Shown here in pieces: positions 36,780-46,765 of a DNA stretch of 64,000 nucleotides (within the stretch, counting starts at the first letter, position 1; each line of letters opens with the position of its first letter). Both the position numbers and the translations under genes were made by a program. The notes beneath the pieces are model-generated. The model saw only the letters and a program-made list of their open reading frames with translations. It was not told where the DNA came from and searched no databases. The DNA comes from Cornus controversa (lineage: Eukaryota; Streptophyta; Magnoliopsida; Cornales; Cornaceae). Location of the stretch: positions 30,018,336 to 30,082,335 of the forward strand of contig CM048849.1 of NCBI GenBank assembly GCA_026545225.1, given 5' to 3'.

Positions 36780-38460
36780 AATTCATAAATTCTACTCTTG
36801 GAACAAAGACTTCTTTTAGAAGTCCCTCTACCCCTAAATCAAAATTTCTTGTTCTAGTCCTTATCTCCATCAATTTCAACAATGACTTCTTTTAGAAGTC
36901 TAATTGTTTTATATTTATTTGTTTTGTCATTGTTACAACATCATCTATATGTTATTTAATTAACACAATGTTATTGTTTTAAGCCAAACCTCAAGGATGC
37001 CTGAGTAAGTTTCCTTTAAATTTAACAGGGATAATACTCTCCCATATGTTAATTTTTCAGTGTTCTAAGCTGGCAGAAGTGTTGTAAATAGACTCAACTA
37101 AGAAAATAAAAAAATATGCCATGGCTCATTGAAATTAGCATGGAACTTCTTGTGGACCATACCTTAATTCCATCATCGAGTCGGTTTGATTTCCACTTTT
37201 CTTCCTGAATTGCAGCAAATGCCCCTATGCTAAGTCCATTGCTTCGACTTGGAAACTTCCTAAAAAAAATATTTGACCCAGCGAAAGAAACCTTTATTTC
37301 TTTTTCATCTACACCTTTTTTTGTACTTATAACCTCCTAACTCGTCTGAGTTACAACCCTAGTTAGTATCTTGGGGTTGGGCCTTTGTTTTTTTGTTTTG
37401 CAATGTTTCTTTTAGTTTGGTCTTCTTGGGCTATTTTTCTCTTGCCTTTGGGCTTCGGGCTGGTTTTGTGTAGGCCATGGGAAATGCACCTGGTTTTATG
37501 TAGTTTTTTCCTTTCTGTTTATATATACCAATTTATTCACCGAAAAATAAAAAGAACAAAAACTATCCATTGGATACAATTGTTGCAATTATATTCACCA
37601 TCATTAATGGATCCCATTAGCATCATGCCAATCTTTTATATATATATATCATCCCAATCAATTTCAAGAATGACTAGAAGTCTAATTGTTCAATATTTAA
37701 TTTTCTGGTCACTGTTAGGACGTGGGACAACAACATTTACACTTTATTTAACCTAACACATTATCTCCCCCCCCCCCCCAAGCGTATGTTGATTTTTCAT
37801 TACTGTTCTCGGCTTTCAGAGGTGGTATAAATGGAGTCTACTAAGAAAATTAAAAATTATAGTCCACAACACCCAGATTATCAAAGCTGATTCACTAAAT
37901 ATAAGTGTTGCAATTATATTCACCATCATTAATTGATCCCATTCTCATCACGTATATCTTTTATATGTATATGTAGATACGTAGATCATGTCAATCAATT
38001 TCCAAAATGACATCTTCTAGAAGTGTAATTGTTCTATATTTAATTTTCTGGTCACTGTTAGGACAACAACATCTACAAGTTAGTCCAAACCTCAGAGGTC
38101 GAATTAATTTTCGCTTAAATTGGACACCAATAATACTCCCCCATATTTGGATTTTTCATTAGTGTATAAACAGAGTCTTCCAAGAAAATTAAGAAATATG
38201 CAGGAAAATTGTTGGGGGGAGTATATGATGGTGTACCTTAATTCAAGGCTGTCCATTTGATATAATTGTTGCAATTATATTCACCATCCTTAATGAATCC
38301 CATTAGCATCATGCCAATCTTTTATATATATATATATATATCTATATCAATATGAACAATGGCTTCTTTTAGTAATCTAATTGTTCTATATTTATTTTTT
38401 TGTCATTTTTAGGACAACAACATCTACACGTTAAATAATCTATCACAATGTTAATGCTTT
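36780..38460. repeat. Three to four diverged ~330-360-bp units upstream of receptor copy 2
   Basis: A unit containing GCAATTATATTCACCATC, CATGCCAATCTTTTATATATA, CAATTTCAA.AATG, TCTAATTGTT.TATATTTA and GGACAACAACATCTACA starts near 37583, 37910 and 38271. A more diverged copy lies at about 36860-37130. The flank of receptor copy 1 (21690-21830) carries one related unit. Tandem growth here extended the presumed promoter region. Confidence 0.75.
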
Positions 38461-38649
38461 ATTTTGTTCTACACATGTGTACACATTAGGGTAGAGAGAA
38501 TTGTGTACACATTAGGGGTAGGAAAATTGTTGTGTCTAATTGGCATCATGCAACATGTACACATTATTTAATCCACGAGACTAACACTATGTTAGTACTT
38601 GAACATAGAGGAGAGAGAAATCAAAGGAATGGTCCTTCCACTTTCAGAA

Positions 38650-40256
38650 ATGAGTTCAGCACCATTGCTCACACTTTATACACTAATCACATTTCTATTA
38701 TTCAATACTTTGGTCCATGTGACAACTCTCCACACTACAACCGCCACTGGTACCTATAGTGGAAACAAGACTGATCATCTTGCCTTGCTAGCTTTCAAGG
38801 CAACGATTATTAATGACCCTCAAGGAGTGTTGAGCTCCTGGAATGAGTCCTTCCATTTCTGCGAATGGGAAGGTGTTAAATGTGGTCGCCGGCACAGAAG
38901 AGTCACTATTTTAGATCTAGCATCCAAAGGCTTAGCTGGTTCCCTGTCTCCTCATATCGGAAACATGAGCTTCCTTCGGGTGCTATGGCTCGACAACAAC
39001 ACCCTTCAAGGTGAGATTCCTCCTCAACTTGGTCGACTGTTCAGGCTGCAGAGATTGAATCTGGGCTCTAACAACTTTGAAGGAGAAATTCCGGCCAACC
39101 TATCCCATTGCTCCAACCTCACACACATTTTTGTAAGTGACAATAAGCTAGTTGGGAAATTTCCAAAACAACTTTGCTTCTTCACCAAGATCAATACTCT
39201 TTACATTCACATGAACAATTTAACTGGGGGGATCCCTCATTGCATTGGGAATCTTACTTCTCTTTGGTCTATATCTGCTGGTATAAATCATTTCGGAGGA
39301 AGTATTCCCGATGTCTTTGGTCAATTGAAAAACCTAGGAGAAATGGGATTTGGTGAAAATGGACTCTTTGGTACAATACCTCCTTCCATTTATAATCTCT
39401 CCATTCTTACTGTCCTGTCTTTGAATGGAAATCAACTTCGCGGTAGTCTTTCACCAAGTCTAGGTATGATGCTCCCTAATCTTCAACTACTACAATTGTG
39501 GGGTAACCAATTCACTGGACCCCTTCCATTCTCAATATCCAATTGTTCAACACTAGGAAGCCTTCAAATGGAACATAATTATTTCCAAGGGAAAATAGCA
39601 ATTGATTTCGGAGGTCTTTCGAATCTTCTGACAGTTAAACTGCAATACAATAATTTAGGAAGTGGAGAACCAGATGAAATGAGCTTCATTACTTCTATGG
39701 CCAACTGTACCAATCTGAAACTATTAAGTCTAAATGTTAACCGACTGAGAGGGCTGTTACCCAATTCTATTGGTATTCTCTCAAGCCAACTTGTTTTTCT
39801 AACGCTTGGTGGAAATCTCTTCTATGGAAAACTCCCTTCAACAATAGGTAATCTTGTCGACTTAACTTCGTTAGGTCTAGAGAGTAATCAGTTCTTGGAC
39901 ACAATTCCTGCCAACATTGGTAATCTTCAAAAATTACAAGTCTTAGCTCTTAATGAAAACAACTTCTCTGGGAAGATTCCAGATTCTTTCGGAAACATTT
40001 CATTGGTGATTCAGCTTTCCTTGGGGAATAACAGATTAGAGGGCAGCATACCCCCAAGTCTTGGAAACTGCAACAAATTGTTATTGTTAGATCTCTCTCA
40101 CAATAATCTCAATGGTATCATACCTAAAGAACTTTTGAGAGTTTCAGCTCTATCAATTTTACTAAATCTTGGCCATAATCATTTGTCTGGATCCCTCCAT
40201 TCAGAGGTTGGCAACCTCAAAAATTTGCTTGAACTGGATATATCTGAGAATAAGTT
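38650..40256 (+). pseudogene. LRR receptor-like kinase copy 2, 5' part (split by retrotransposon)
   Basis: Extracellular half of an FLS2/EFR/Xa21-type receptor. ATG 38650 (MSSAPLLT) is preferred because a hydrophobic leader follows (LITFLLFNTLVHV); an in-frame ATG at 38629 is possible. The N-terminal cap DHLALLAFK ... SSWNESFHFCEWEGVKC precedes about twenty 24-residue LRRs (pattern LxxLxLxxNxLxGxIP). No frameshift or stop is seen. The frame is cut inside an LRR (ELDISENK) by an LTR element at 40257, flanked by a perfect AAGTT duplication. The existing frame runs 12 codons into the LTR and stops at 40291-40293, which would give a secreted LRR-only protein without membrane anchor or kinase. Confidence 0.92.
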
Positions 40257-41445
40257 TGTGACATATAAATTTGTAATTGGCATATTTCGGTGATCAAAAC
40301 CTGAATGATCGAGTTGTAAGTTTCATGATATTTTATGTAACCGATCATCGACATCTTCGAGCTGACACTCAAGTGCATGGAAGCCGACAAATCAGTTAGA
40401 ACACTATATAGTACAGGTAAGTATGGTGAGGACATTCTGCACTTTGTAGTTCCGAGCCTATTTTGAAAAACCAGGGTTTAAATGAAAATTTTAGGGTTTT
40501 TCAAAGTAGGACCGGTCCCCAATATTTAGGACCGGTCCAACTTTTCTCGGCAAATTAGTTTCTGCAGGTTTTCAAAAAGTTCCACCGGTCCTATTTATTT
40601 GGCACCGGTCCCACTTAGCCTGTTCCAAATAGGAAATAGTTTTTGACGGAAATTCTGATTCCTATTGGGTTTGAAACTTCTAGGAAAGTTCTATTTTGGT
40701 ATTCAACTTCTTTTCCAAGTAGAATTAGGACTTCCTTGCCTATATATATGTATTCATATTTTCTCTACAAAGAGAGCCCTGAAAAATTAATATTTTAGAG
40801 AGAGAGAAAGTATATACAGTATAATTAGGGTTATATATTTTTAAGAACACACATCCATACTACACGAGTGATTTTTAGGATGGTGTTCTACTTCTGATTA
40901 GCTGCTCAGAGACTGCATCAAATCTATTTGCTGACCAGAACATTGGATTGAAGGTTCTTCGCTTGCTTGCTTGCTGAGGAAGAAAGGTGACCAGATTGCA
41001 CTACGAAGGGAACAAAATACTTGCTGAGTATTTTGGTTCTTCCAGCAACCTTTCTGCAAGGGTGGTGACGTTAGCCGGAAGTCTGCAGCAGTTGGACGTG
41101 TTGTCGCAATCATAAGCCTGAGGTGTTTCGCATCAGATCCTTGACAGAGTGAAGAGGGGCGTGAGACTGAGACAGAGTCTGTTGTACTTTGCTTCATCAT
41201 AGTGAATTGGTTCCCTGAGGCGTGCCACCTCCCTCCGTGGTTTTTCCCGCCTTGGGTTTCCACGTATATCTGGTGCATTCTTTTCTTTTCTTGCACTTTA
41301 TTTATTTGCTTGCTTTAATTGTTTAATTAATTGGACTTAAAATTGAATTAATTAAAAATTAAGCAAACGAGCAAGTGATCCTATTCACCCCCCCTCTAGG
41401 TTCTAAAATACTTTTCGCAACCGCTTCCGCATCGCGCAACTCACA
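40257..41445 (+). repeat. 5' LTR (1,189 bp)
   Basis: Bounded by TGTGAC ... CTCACA. TATA-like TATATATAT at 40741-40749. Four ACCGGT palindromes at 40511, 40531, 40584 and 40604 stand upstream of it in two pairs, each with 20-bp spacing. Confidence 0.95.
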
Positions 41446-41447
41446 AT

Positions 41448-41460
41448 TGGTATCAGAGCA
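41448..41460 (+). promoter_or_regulatory. Primer-binding site (initiator Met tRNA)
   Basis: TGGTATCAGAGCA, two bases after the 5' LTR end, is complementary to the 3' end of initiator methionine tRNA, the standard copia minus-strand primer. Confidence 0.9.
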
Positions 41461-41533
41461 GTGTTCTCTAATTTGTGAGTAGTTCCTTGCGAAATTTTTT
41501 AATCAAAATTTATTTTTGTTTTCAAAAATTACT

Positions 41534-43594
41534 ATGGAATCTAGTATGAAAGAGGGTGGATCGATTCAGCGAACTCCTTTGTTTGATGGTTCAAATTATA
41601 CTTTCTGGAAGTCTCGCATGAAAGCCTTTTTAAAATCTCAAGGAGAGAGAGTTTGGATGGCTGTAGAGAATGGCTATAAAATTCCTACCATTACAACTGG
41701 TGATGGTGATGCTGTTGTGACTGTAGAAAAGGATAAGGCAACATGGTCTAATGCTGAACATGAAGATGCAAATAATAACAACAAGGGTTTATATGCTATA
41801 TTTAATTCTGTTGTTCCTTCTGAATTTGCTAGAATTTCTGCGTGTTCCACTTCGAAAGAAGCATGGAATATTTTACAGGTAACTCATGAGGGTACCACCA
41901 AGGTAAGGAGATCTAAGCTACAAATGCTTGCTACTAAATTTGAAACAATTAGAATGGATGAAGATGAGATGTTTTCTGATTTTTATTCTAGGCTTAATGA
42001 TATTGTTCAAAGTAGTGCTAACCTTGGAGAGAAAATTCCTTCTTTTCAGATTATTAGAAAAATCATGAGATCATTGCCTGATAGGTTCCAAGCTAAGTTG
42101 GAAGCCTTAGATGAAAGCAGAGATGTAGATTCTATGGAGGTGGCTGAGTTAGTTGGATCAATTCAAACTTTTGAGATGAAATATCCAAAGCTTCAGAAAT
42201 CAAAAAATTTGGCTTTAAAAACATCAAAGACTACAAAGTCTTCAAGTTTGTCAAATTGTTCAAATTCTTCAAAATCTGAAATTGAAAAAATTGAAAGGTT
42301 TGAAAATGATTCAGATAATGATGTTGCACTCCTTGCTAGGAAATTTAGAAAGATTCTTGAATATGAAAAAGGTAAAAATTTGAGAAAAGGAAATCCTTCT
42401 AAATTCTGGAATCAAAGCTCATCATCCAAAGGTAAGGAAAGGAAAGAGAAAGAAGAGGACTCTAAGGAAATTGAGGTTACATGTTGGACATGTGGTGGTA
42501 AAGGACACACATCTAATCAATGTCCAAGTCCTAAGAAAAATAGCTTTAGTGCAAAGAAAATTTCAAACAAGAAAGTTATGAAAGCTATTATTTCTGAGTC
42601 TGAATCTTCTAACTCTGATAGTGATTCTTCTGTTGAGAATGACTCTCTTGCTTTTGTTGCTTTATTGAATGGTGATACTGCTAATGATTCTTCTTTTGAT
42701 GTAGGTGAAACAGAGATGTACACTACTCTCAGTCAAGTAGGGTCTGACGATTCAGAAGTTGAGCAGTCTGATGAAGAACCATGTGAAAGCAAGCTGCCAG
42801 AACTTTTTGAGAAATTGCTGGAAGCTTATAATAAAAAATCTGAGAAGCTGAAGCAAGAAAAATCTGAGAAAGAGACATTGAAGAAAAAGAATGAAGATCA
42901 AGTGAAGTTGATTGAAGAAAGTAAAACTGAAATTCTGAATCTTCAAGGCAAAGTCAAGTTTCTCGAAAGCGAGGTAAGTCAAGCTATTTCTGCTAAAGAT
43001 GTTCTTATTGTTAGAATTAATTTTCTTGAGTCTGAATTGAGAAAATCACAAGAGAAATTAATTGCTTTTACTTCTGGGCAGATTAAGCTTGATAGCATGA
43101 TTAGTGTTGGTAAGCCTGTAGGAGATAAAACTGGATTAGGTTTTGTTGGGTCATCGTCTAAGGGAAAAACTATTTTTGTTAAACCCAAGAATTTGATTGT
43201 GTCTGAACCCAAACCTAAGTCTCAAGTTGAGTCTGTGCATGCTACTGTTGTGTCCAATGTGCTTTATTGTTCTTTTTGTGGTAAGAATGGACATAGTCAA
43301 CACTATTGCTATAAAAAGAGAAGACATTCTAATTCTGATTTTTATGTGCATAATTCTTTTGCTAAGAATAGGGTTCATGCTAAAAAGCCACATTATTGGA
43401 ACAAACCCAAAAATTCTCAAGGTAAAAAGAATTCAAATAAAAAGAAGAATGTTTTTGTTTCTCCACAATTCTTTCCTGATAAATTGCATGTTAAAACTAT
43501 CTGGATGAAAAAGGAAGATTTGGAGAAGTTTGTGCCTGTTGATACTATGGGATTTATTCCTAATAGGTCTTTGGGTGCAAAACCCCCTAACTAG
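41534..43594 (+). CDS. Gag polyprotein, Sirevirus type (686 aa)
   Basis: Structural capsid/nucleocapsid protein that packages the element RNA. ATG 41534 (MESSMKEGG) is the first after the PBS. The N-terminal region with LFDGSNYTFWKSRMKAFL (about residues 16-33) is the DUF4219/UBN2-type copia Gag. A CCHC zinc knuckle CWTCGGKGHTSNQC lies at about residue 317, a Ser/Asp-rich acidic region follows, then a coiled coil (about 425-520, rich in KxEKxxLKKK repeats). A second CCHC knuckle CSFCGKNGHSQHYC is at about 579 and a basic Lys/Asn-rich tail at about 610-650. Two knuckles plus a coiled coil fit the long Gag of Sireviruses. The frame is fully open and closes with TAG, with no protease or integrase fused behind it. 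Confidence 0.9.
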   Translation: MESSMKEGGSIQRTPLFDGSNYTFWKSRMKAFLKSQGERVWMAVENGYKIPTITTGDGDAVVTVEKDKATWSNAEHEDANNNNKGLYAIFNSVVPSEFARISACSTSKEAWNILQVTHEGTTKVRRSKLQMLATKFETIRMDEDEMFSDFYSRLNDIVQSSANLGEKIPSFQIIRKIMRSLPDRFQAKLEALDESRDVDSMEVAELVGSIQTFEMKYPKLQKSKNLALKTSKTTKSSSLSNCSNSSKSEIEKIERFENDSDNDVALLARKFRKILEYEKGKNLRKGNPSKFWNQSSSSKGKERKEKEEDSKEIEVTCWTCGGKGHTSNQCPSPKKNSFSAKKISNKKVMKAIISESESSNSDSDSSVENDSLAFVALLNGDTANDSSFDVGETEMYTTLSQVGSDDSEVEQSDEEPCESKLPELFEKLLEAYNKKSEKLKQEKSEKETLKKKNEDQVKLIEESKTEILNLQGKVKFLESEVSQAISAKDVLIVRINFLESELRKSQEKLIAFTSGQIKLDSMISVGKPVGDKTGLGFVGSSSKGKTIFVKPKNLIVSEPKPKSQVESVHATVVSNVLYCSFCGKNGHSQHYCYKKRRHSNSDFYVHNSFAKNRVHAKKPHYWNKPKNSQGKKNSNKKKNVFVSPQFFPDKLHVKTIWMKKEDLEKFVPVDTMGFIPNRSLGAKPPN

Positions 43595-44715
43595 GTCATT
43601 AGGACTTTGATGGTCATGGACTGAGCTTATGTTCATTTATTTGTTTTCCATTGGACCATATTTTTTTTAGGTTAGGTTTTGTTTATTTTTAGTAATAATC
43701 ATATGAGATTATGATAATTATATTTTTCTGAGAAATCATGTGATTTCTTTATATTTCTTTTTAATTTCACTTTGATTTGTGAATGCATAATTGGGACACT
43801 TAGTTTGTCAATGAATGAAGTGCTTGATTTTGTGATCTAAGCATTGATGACCAATGTGCTATATTTATTTCTTTTTAGAGGTAAATCTTTTGAGTCCATA
43901 CAATTTGTGCACTAGTCCAACTCTGAGAGAATTGATTAAAAACTAATGTGAAGTTGACTAGAATATATTGTATGAGTAGCATTGAAAGCTTAAATGATCA
44001 AAAAAAAAAAAAATGAAAAATAATATATGTTTTTATTCAGCATGAAAAGAAAATAGAAAATTTGCTGAATATCTAAGACTAATGGAAAAGGCTACCTTCG
44101 GGATGTGTTCGTAGCTTCCACTACAATGTAAATCTCCAATGAGATATCTTTAAAAATTAAAGAGTTATTTTGAGGAAAATAGCTGGCTGCCCGTAAGAGT
44201 GAAAGCCACCGTCTTAGAAATAAAATAAAAAAAAAATGTTTGATCATGAGTATTTATATTTGCTTATTATCCAATATGTTTTATAAGATGGATCAAAGGA
44301 ATTTGATTAATTTTTGATGAAGTTGGATTGCACACACACACATGGATTTATTAGATGAATTTTTAAATTTTTATAAATATTTGTGTGCTGGAAGTTGTGT
44401 CATGATCATGAATTTGAGAATGAATTTTAAAGACAATCTATGGGTTTTAAAAATTCTGCATTTATAAATATTTGAAATTGTTCAGAAAGTTTAGAACTCA
44501 TGATTATTCTCTGAAAAATGTGTTTTGATTATTCTCATGAGATTATTCATGTTTTAGTGTTATTTTTTTTCCTTGAAAAAGTTTCAAAAATTTCAAAAAT
44601 ATTTTTTTATTATTTTGTGTTTATTTTTCACTCTTTATGTGCTAAATTGCTAAATCAGATTGAAAAGATGTGTTTTTGGTGAATTAAAGGTCCAAAGTGT
44701 AATTTTTCATTATTC
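43595..44715. other. Non-coding spacer between Gag and the second ORF
   Basis: AT-rich with no pol-like peptide in any frame. This is where protease, integrase and RT would be expected in an autonomous relative. Short A-runs lie near 43998 and 44232. Confidence 0.75.
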
Positions 44716-44825
44716 ACAAAGTTGGACCGGTCCCCATTATTGAGCACCGGTCGCACTTCTGCAGGTTCTGAGGAACAGAAAGAAGTTGGACCGGTCCCCA
44801 AATATGAGGACCGGTCGCACTTAGC
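44716..44825. promoter_or_regulatory. Internal paired ACCGGT array, LTR-like
   Basis: ACCGGT palindromes at 44726, 44746, 44790 and 44810 form two pairs, each with exactly 20-bp spacing, as in the LTR. The context (GGACCGGTCCCCA..AT) is shared with the LTR. CT-rich leader-like sequence follows (44880-44970). This looks like a duplicated regulatory module placed ahead of the second ORF. Confidence 0.6.
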
Positions 44826-45181
44826 AAATGCCCAGAATGTTGATTCTGCGCGCGCTCGTTTTGGCTTAAAATCCCTCATTCACTCTCACAAGCACACACA
44901 CTCATATCTCACTCTCACTCAATCTCTCTAACTTTAAAACTCTCCAACTCACATAAAGCTTCTCTTCATCTATTTTTCTTTTTAATTTGTGATTATTGGA
45001 GGTTGGGATTAAACTGGTGGAGGATTGTGGTGTTTGTGGTTTATTGATTGTTGATTTAGGAGAGTTTGAACAAACAAATAGCTTTGACATTTGGGGATTT
45101 TGCACTTGCACACCAAGTGTTCGACAATTTGACTCAATGGAACTTTTGTCGTTATTTTTGGTCCCGTTCATTGTAGTTCTT

Positions 45182-46229
45182 ATGGCACGAAAGAGGGGAC
45201 GTACTAAGGCGTCTACCAGTGATGAGAATCGAATTGTATTCACATCAGACATGTTTGAAGATGAGTTCAATTTCAATAATTTTGTGAATGTAATAGGGTG
45301 CCGGGCTATGAGGATTGAAAGGCGAGTCAATCTTGCGATAATCAAGCGCAAATGGGAGATGGATTTTGTGCAATACTTTGAAGACAATGGTTGGGAGTCT
45401 CTTTGTGATCTTAGAGAAATTGTAAAGCCTGACATGGTCCAATATTTTTATGGCAACATGATTACATCAAGCTTGGACGACCTAATGTTTGTGACCAAAT
45501 GTTATGGTGTTCGTGTTGAGGTCACCAAGGACAAAATTGCCAATATGTTAGGTATTGCAGAGAATGAAGATGGCATTGTATTGCCATATCAAGTTGAGGA
45601 TCCAAACAGACCGAGCATGGATGATATGATTAGAGAGTTGTGCATACCCGAAGCCCCACGGCTAGTAGACAGATTACCTTCACTCTACCTTACCGATGAG
45701 GTCTCGGCTTTGAACTTGATAGTCTCATACAATTTAGATCCTCATGACCACAAGGGTAATTTGATTAAGAGTAGAGCTGAGATTCTTTATCACATTGTTC
45801 GAGGAGATCCGATCAATCTTCCTGCAACAATCTTGCGTACTATGATCTTAGCCACTCGACATTCTAGGTCTTCATCAGCCTTACCTTTTCCACAGATAGT
45901 GATGGCTATTTTGAGGGATGCTAGGGTTCGTATTCCAGAGAGAGCTGATATTGAGAAACCGAAAGGGATGATTGATGCCACATCAATTACTCGCTCAGTA
46001 AACAAGAAGGAAAAAGGACAGAAAGGCCTATAAGCTCAGTCAAGGAGCTGGTCAGGCTGTGTCTGGGGGTCGAGGAGTTTTCCAACTTCCTGCGACTGAC
46101 ACACCCGTGACGGCCAATCAGATGAACCAAGTTCTCAGGTTCATTCAGCAAGGGTTCGATCGCCTACATGCTAGGATAGACAAGCTTGACCCTGCTGGTT
46201 CTGATGAGTCTGCTGATGAGGCTGACTAG
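45182..46229 (+). CDS. Accessory ORF resembling plant Transposase_32 family, frameshifted C-terminus
   Basis: The frame opens upstream; ATG 45182 (MARKRGRTKAS, a basic start usual for this group) is preferred over ATG 45137, which would add a hydrophobic stretch. The body (FEDNGWESLCDLREIVKPDM, VQYFYGNM, GVRVEVTKDKIANMLGI) follows the layout of the 'putative plant transposon protein' family often linked to plant retroelements. It is not a catalytic transposase in any demonstrated sense. The open frame stops at 46031-46033. A +1 shift near the A-run at 46010-46016 opens a natural-looking tail (AYKLSQGAGQA ... FIQQGFDRLHARIDKLDP) ending TAG at 46227. The shift is either a recent 1-base insertion or ribosomal slippage. 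Function unknown. Confidence 0.6.
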
Positions 46230-46450
46230 ACTTAGACTTTAGGTCCTGATATCTTTTGTTCTAGACTTTGGTTGACTGATTTATCCTTGATGTCTGGATA
46301 TTTATTTTTGTTTATTTCATCAACTGATATGTTTTGGATATTTATTTGATCAGTGATGATGATTTTTGTTTCCTTATTATCTTATTCTCTCTATGTGCTT
46401 CATGATTTATCTGTGTATCTAAATCTCTTTGCTAGTTCTTTGTCAATTTG

Positions 46451-46764
46451 TTCCAAAAAGGGGGAGATGATACTGTTATATGCATATGACATGATATGAG
46501 GTTCTTTGACAAAGGGGGAGAAATTTTTTAAGGGGGAGATATATATGATTATATTTCTTTATTAAGCTTTTCACAGGTTGTGTTGTTTAAGAGATGTGCA
46601 GGTACAATAGGTGTTTTCTAAACCGTCTTGAACACACAAGTAAAGCTTCTGATGATCAGTTCTATATTTCTTTGTATTTGGGCAACATTGTAATCTAATT
46701 TTTCTAATGGGTTAGGTTATTGATTGTCTAAGTGGTTTTGTCACGAAATTGCCAAAGGGGGAGA
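46451..46764 (+). promoter_or_regulatory. Multiple polypurine tracts before 3' LTR
   Basis: AAAAAGGGGGAGATG (46455), ACAAAGGGGGAGAAA (46509), TAAGGGGGAGATA (46529) and GCCAAAGGGGGAGAT (46751) are four near-identical motifs. The last abuts the 3' LTR and is the likely plus-strand primer. Repeated polypurine motifs upstream of the 3' LTR are a described Sirevirus hallmark. Confidence 0.85.
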
Positions 46765-46765
46765 T

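Noticed and set aside
40898-41296. Antisense open frame of 132 codons in the LTR, also at 47407-47787 and, shorter, at 13334-13588
   Set aside because: It is shared only because the LTRs are copies of each other, the older solo LTR keeps just 84 codons, and there is no recognisable domain.
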